Of a stretch of 64,000 bases of DNA, positions 61,891-64,000 are shown one piece after another. Source of the stretch: Mucilaginibacter aquatilis (GTDB lineage: Bacteria > Bacteroidota > Bacteroidia > Sphingobacteriales > Sphingobacteriaceae). The first letter of the stretch is position 1; each line of letters starts with the position of its first letter. The position numbers were made by a program, and so were the translations under genes. The notes beneath the pieces are model-generated. The model did not search any database, was not told the DNA's origin, and was given only the letters and a program-made list of their open reading frames with translations. The stretch is taken from contig NZ_WQLA01000001.1 of NCBI RefSeq assembly GCF_009755275.1, forward strand, positions 248,001-312,000, read 5' to 3'.

Positions 61891-64000
61891 ATGACCTTAC
61901 TTTATGATTATCTGATTTATTTTATTCCTATTGTTGGAATTATTGGCCTGTTAGCAATGGCAACCAAATCGGCATGGGTAACAAAGCAGCCCGCAGGAGA
62001 TGCCGGCATGAGTCAGTTGGCCGGTTACATTGCTGATGGCGCAATGGCTTTTTTACGTGCCGAGTGGAAAGTGCTGAGCTACTTTGCCGTAATTGCCGTT
62101 GTGTTGTTAGTATGGTCGGGCACCACGGTCGAAAATTCAAGCCCCGTAATTGCCGTATCGTTTATTATCGGGGCATTTCTTTCGGCATTTGCAGGCTATT
62201 TAGGTATGCGTATTGCTACCAAAGCTAACGTGCGCACAACCGAGGCGGCAAAAACCAGTTTAGCTAAAGCCTTAAAAGTTTCTTTTACCGGCGGCACCGT
62301 GATGGGCCTTGGCGTTGCCGGATTAGCTGTATTAGGTTTAGGTTCGCTGTTCATCTTATTTTACCATATATATGTGGTTAAAACAGGCGGCAGTGTAAAT
62401 GGAGAGGCCATGTCAAAAGCGTTGGAGGTGCTGGCAGGATTTTCACTGGGAGCCGAATCAATTGCGTTGTTTGCCCGTGTAGGCGGCGGTATCTATACCA
62501 AAGCGGCCGATGTAGGCGCCGACCTTGTTGGAAAGGTTGAAGCCGGTATACCTGAAGATGACGTACGCAACCCCGCTACCATTGCCGACAATGTTGGCGA
62601 CAACGTAGGCGACGTGGCCGGAATGGGTGCCGATCTATTTGGCTCCTATGTAGCCACCATTCTTGCCACCATGGTATTAGGGAGGGAAATAGTATCGGCA
62701 GATAATTTTGGCGGTATTGCGCCTGTGCTTTTACCAATGGTTATAGCAGGGTTAGGTTTGTTGTTTTCAATTGTGAGTGCATCGTTTGTACGCATTAGCA
62801 AGGAGACTGATAGTGTGCAAAAAGCTTTGAACCTGGGCAACTGGTCGTCAATATTTTTAACGGCAATAGCTACCTTTTTTGTAGTAAACTGGATGCTGCC
62901 CGAAGGCTCCTTTCACCTGGTGCGCGATGAAGATGCAAACGGCGCCGTTAAAGCGGGCGCATTGGTGTTTGATAAAACCGGCGTATTCCTTTCCATTGTA
63001 GTGGGCTTAATAGTTGGCACACTTATGTCAATTATAACAGAGTATTACACCGCAATGGGTAAAAGACCCGTTTTAAGCATTATCAGGCAATCATCAACAG
63101 GGCATGCCACCAATATAATAGGAGGCCTGGCAGTAGGTATGGAATCTACGGTGCTGCCAATTATTGTGCTGGCAGCAGGCATATTTGGCTCCTACCATTT
63201 TGCAGGACTATATGGTGTGGCAATCGCCGCGGCAGGCATGATGGCAACCACCGCCATGCAACTGGCAATTGACGCCTTCGGACCAATTGCCGATAACGCA
63301 GGTGGCATAGCCGAAATGAATCAGTTACCCGAAGAAGTACGTCATCGAACCGACAACCTGGATGCTGTGGGCAATACCACCGCTGCAACAGGTAAAGGGT
63401 TTGCCATTGCATCGGCAGCGCTTACATCACTTGCCTTGTTTGCGGCATTTGTGGGTGTGGCGGGCATTGAGCATATAGATATATATAAGGCCGATGTACT
63501 GGCCGGGCTTTTTGTGGGCGGCATGATACCGTTCATTTTTTCGGCGCTTGCAATATCGGCTGTGGGCAGGGCAGCTATGGCCATGGTTGAGGAGGTACGC
63601 CGACAGTTTAGGGAAATTCCGGGTATTATGGAATACAAGGCCAAACCCGAGTATGACAAATGTGTGGCAATCTCAACCAAAGCTTCCATACGTGAAATGA
63701 TTGCACCGGGCTTAATTGCACTTATTACACCTATTATTATAGGCTTTGCTTTTGGGCCTGAAGTTTTGGGCGGGCTATTGGCTGGTGTAACAGTATCGGG
63801 AGTATTGATGGGTATTTTTCAGAGCAATGCAGGTGGCGCATGGGATAACGTCAAAAAGTCATTTGAAAAGGGCGTTGAAATAAACGGCGAAATGTTCTAT
63901 AAAAAATCCGAACCGCACAAAGCATCGGTAACAGGCGATACCGTGGGCGACCCATTCAAAGACACCTCAGGCCCTTCAATGAATATCTTGATTAAGCTGA
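61891..64000 (+). CDS. hppA: Membrane-bound pyrophosphatase HppA, truncated by window edge
   Basis: The frame is open to the right edge (703 residues present) and encodes a K+-dependent membrane pyrophosphatase, which pumps H+ or Na+ with pyrophosphate energy. The DNVGDNVGDVAGMGADLF block (residues 233-250) is intact, and A498 in GNTTAATGKG is the alanine typical of K+-dependent enzymes (K+-independent ones have Lys). The expected gating Glu in helix 6 is replaced by G251 (Na+ type position) and A255 (plant-type position), while helix 5 has E189 (GAESIALF) where Ser is usual. I recall this relocated Glu in Flavobacterium-type H+-pumping enzymes, so H+ pumping is my inference. Confidence 0.93.
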   Translation, partial: MTLLYDYLIYFIPIVGIIGLLAMATKSAWVTKQPAGDAGMSQLAGYIADGAMAFLRAEWKVLSYFAVIAVVLLVWSGTTVENSSPVIAVSFIIGAFLSAFAGYLGMRIATKANVRTTEAAKTSLAKALKVSFTGGTVMGLGVAGLAVLGLGSLFILFYHIYVVKTGGSVNGEAMSKALEVLAGFSLGAESIALFARVGGGIYTKAADVGADLVGKVEAGIPEDDVRNPATIADNVGDNVGDVAGMGADLFGSYVATILATMVLGREIVSADNFGGIAPVLLPMVIAGLGLLFSIVSASFVRISKETDSVQKALNLGNWSSIFLTAIATFFVVNWMLPEGSFHLVRDEDANGAVKAGALVFDKTGVFLSIVVGLIVGTLMSIITEYYTAMGKRPVLSIIRQSSTGHATNIIGGLAVGMESTVLPIIVLAAGIFGSYHFAGLYGVAIAAAGMMATTAMQLAIDAFGPIADNAGGIAEMNQLPEEVRHRTDNLDAVGNTTAATGKGFAIASAALTSLALFAAFVGVAGIEHIDIYKADVLAGLFVGGMIPFIFSALAISAVGRAAMAMVEEVRRQFREIPGIMEYKAKPEYDKCVAISTKASIREMIAPGLIALITPIIIGFAFGPEVLGGLLAGVTVSGVLMGIFQSNAGGAWDNVKKSFEKGVEINGEMFYKKSEPHKASVTGDTVGDPFKDTSGPSMNILIKL

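Overview
The window reads as ordinary chromosome from a Bacteroidota bacterium of the Sphingobacteriaceae (Mucilaginibacter/Pedobacter-like). Supporting signs are TonB-dependent receptors with carboxypeptidase-regulatory-like N-termini, an HU-CCDC81/SPOR protein, a lipoprotein TamA homologue (TamL), DUF2911 and DUF6496 proteins, near absence of Shine-Dalgarno sites, and exact matches to the Bacteroidota -7 promoter element TAnnTTTG. I see no rRNA, tRNA, CRISPR array, insertion sequence or prophage. Nearly every gene has a recognisable family. The two edge genes (TamB on the left, a membrane pyrophosphatase on the right) run out of the window.

Layout. 1-3.5 kb: tamB end, tamL and a single-domain retropepsin. 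3.6-8.5 kb: AI-2E permease, nucleoside phosphorylase, DUF6496, DUF2911, and an aldo-keto reductase/Gfo-Idh pair. 8.6-18.3 kb: a seven-gene minus-strand cluster (giant TPR protein, outer-membrane barrel, HU-SPOR protein, ExbB, ExbD, TonB-like protein, FolC) that looks like an energised envelope module. 18.4-24.4 kb: lone receiver, RRM protein, glycosyltransferase/TsaC, DapD, S4/Rdx pair, guanine deaminase, Skp-like lipoprotein. 24.6-29.4 kb: gyrB and a membrane-anchored DEDDh exonuclease paired with a cNMP/CBS/DUF294 protein. 29.4-33.2 kb: TonB receptor, small His/Cys protein and a divergent CDF exporter, probably metal-related. 33.2-38.5 kb: pyrF, rho, pssA-purS, folK-Hpt. 38.5-45.7 kb: sppA, polX-heptose adenylyltransferase-GT9, two tandem outer-membrane barrels, sixA. 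45.8-51.6 kb: dprA, a BlaI/BlaR1-type pair with a striking operator array, rsmG, an ECF sigma factor and a GT2. 51.8-55 kb: tgt-lptF/G and an EamA exporter. 55-56 kb: a gene-free AT-rich kilobase. 56-64 kb: LapA-like, NifS/IscS, GlmM, PAP2-ZIP, DUF2167 and hppA.

The most notable points are five near-identical palindromes AAACTAT-N4-ATAGTTT around the promoter of the blaI/blaR1-like pair; the TPR-barrel-HU/SPOR-ExbBD-TonB cluster; a PolX whose polymerase catalytic aspartates are missing while its PHP nuclease is intact; a Tgt without its zinc cysteines; and a membrane pyrophosphatase whose gating glutamate seems to have moved to helix 5. Several gene starts were moved to internal ATG codons because the first possible start is a TTG inside a terminator or promoter.
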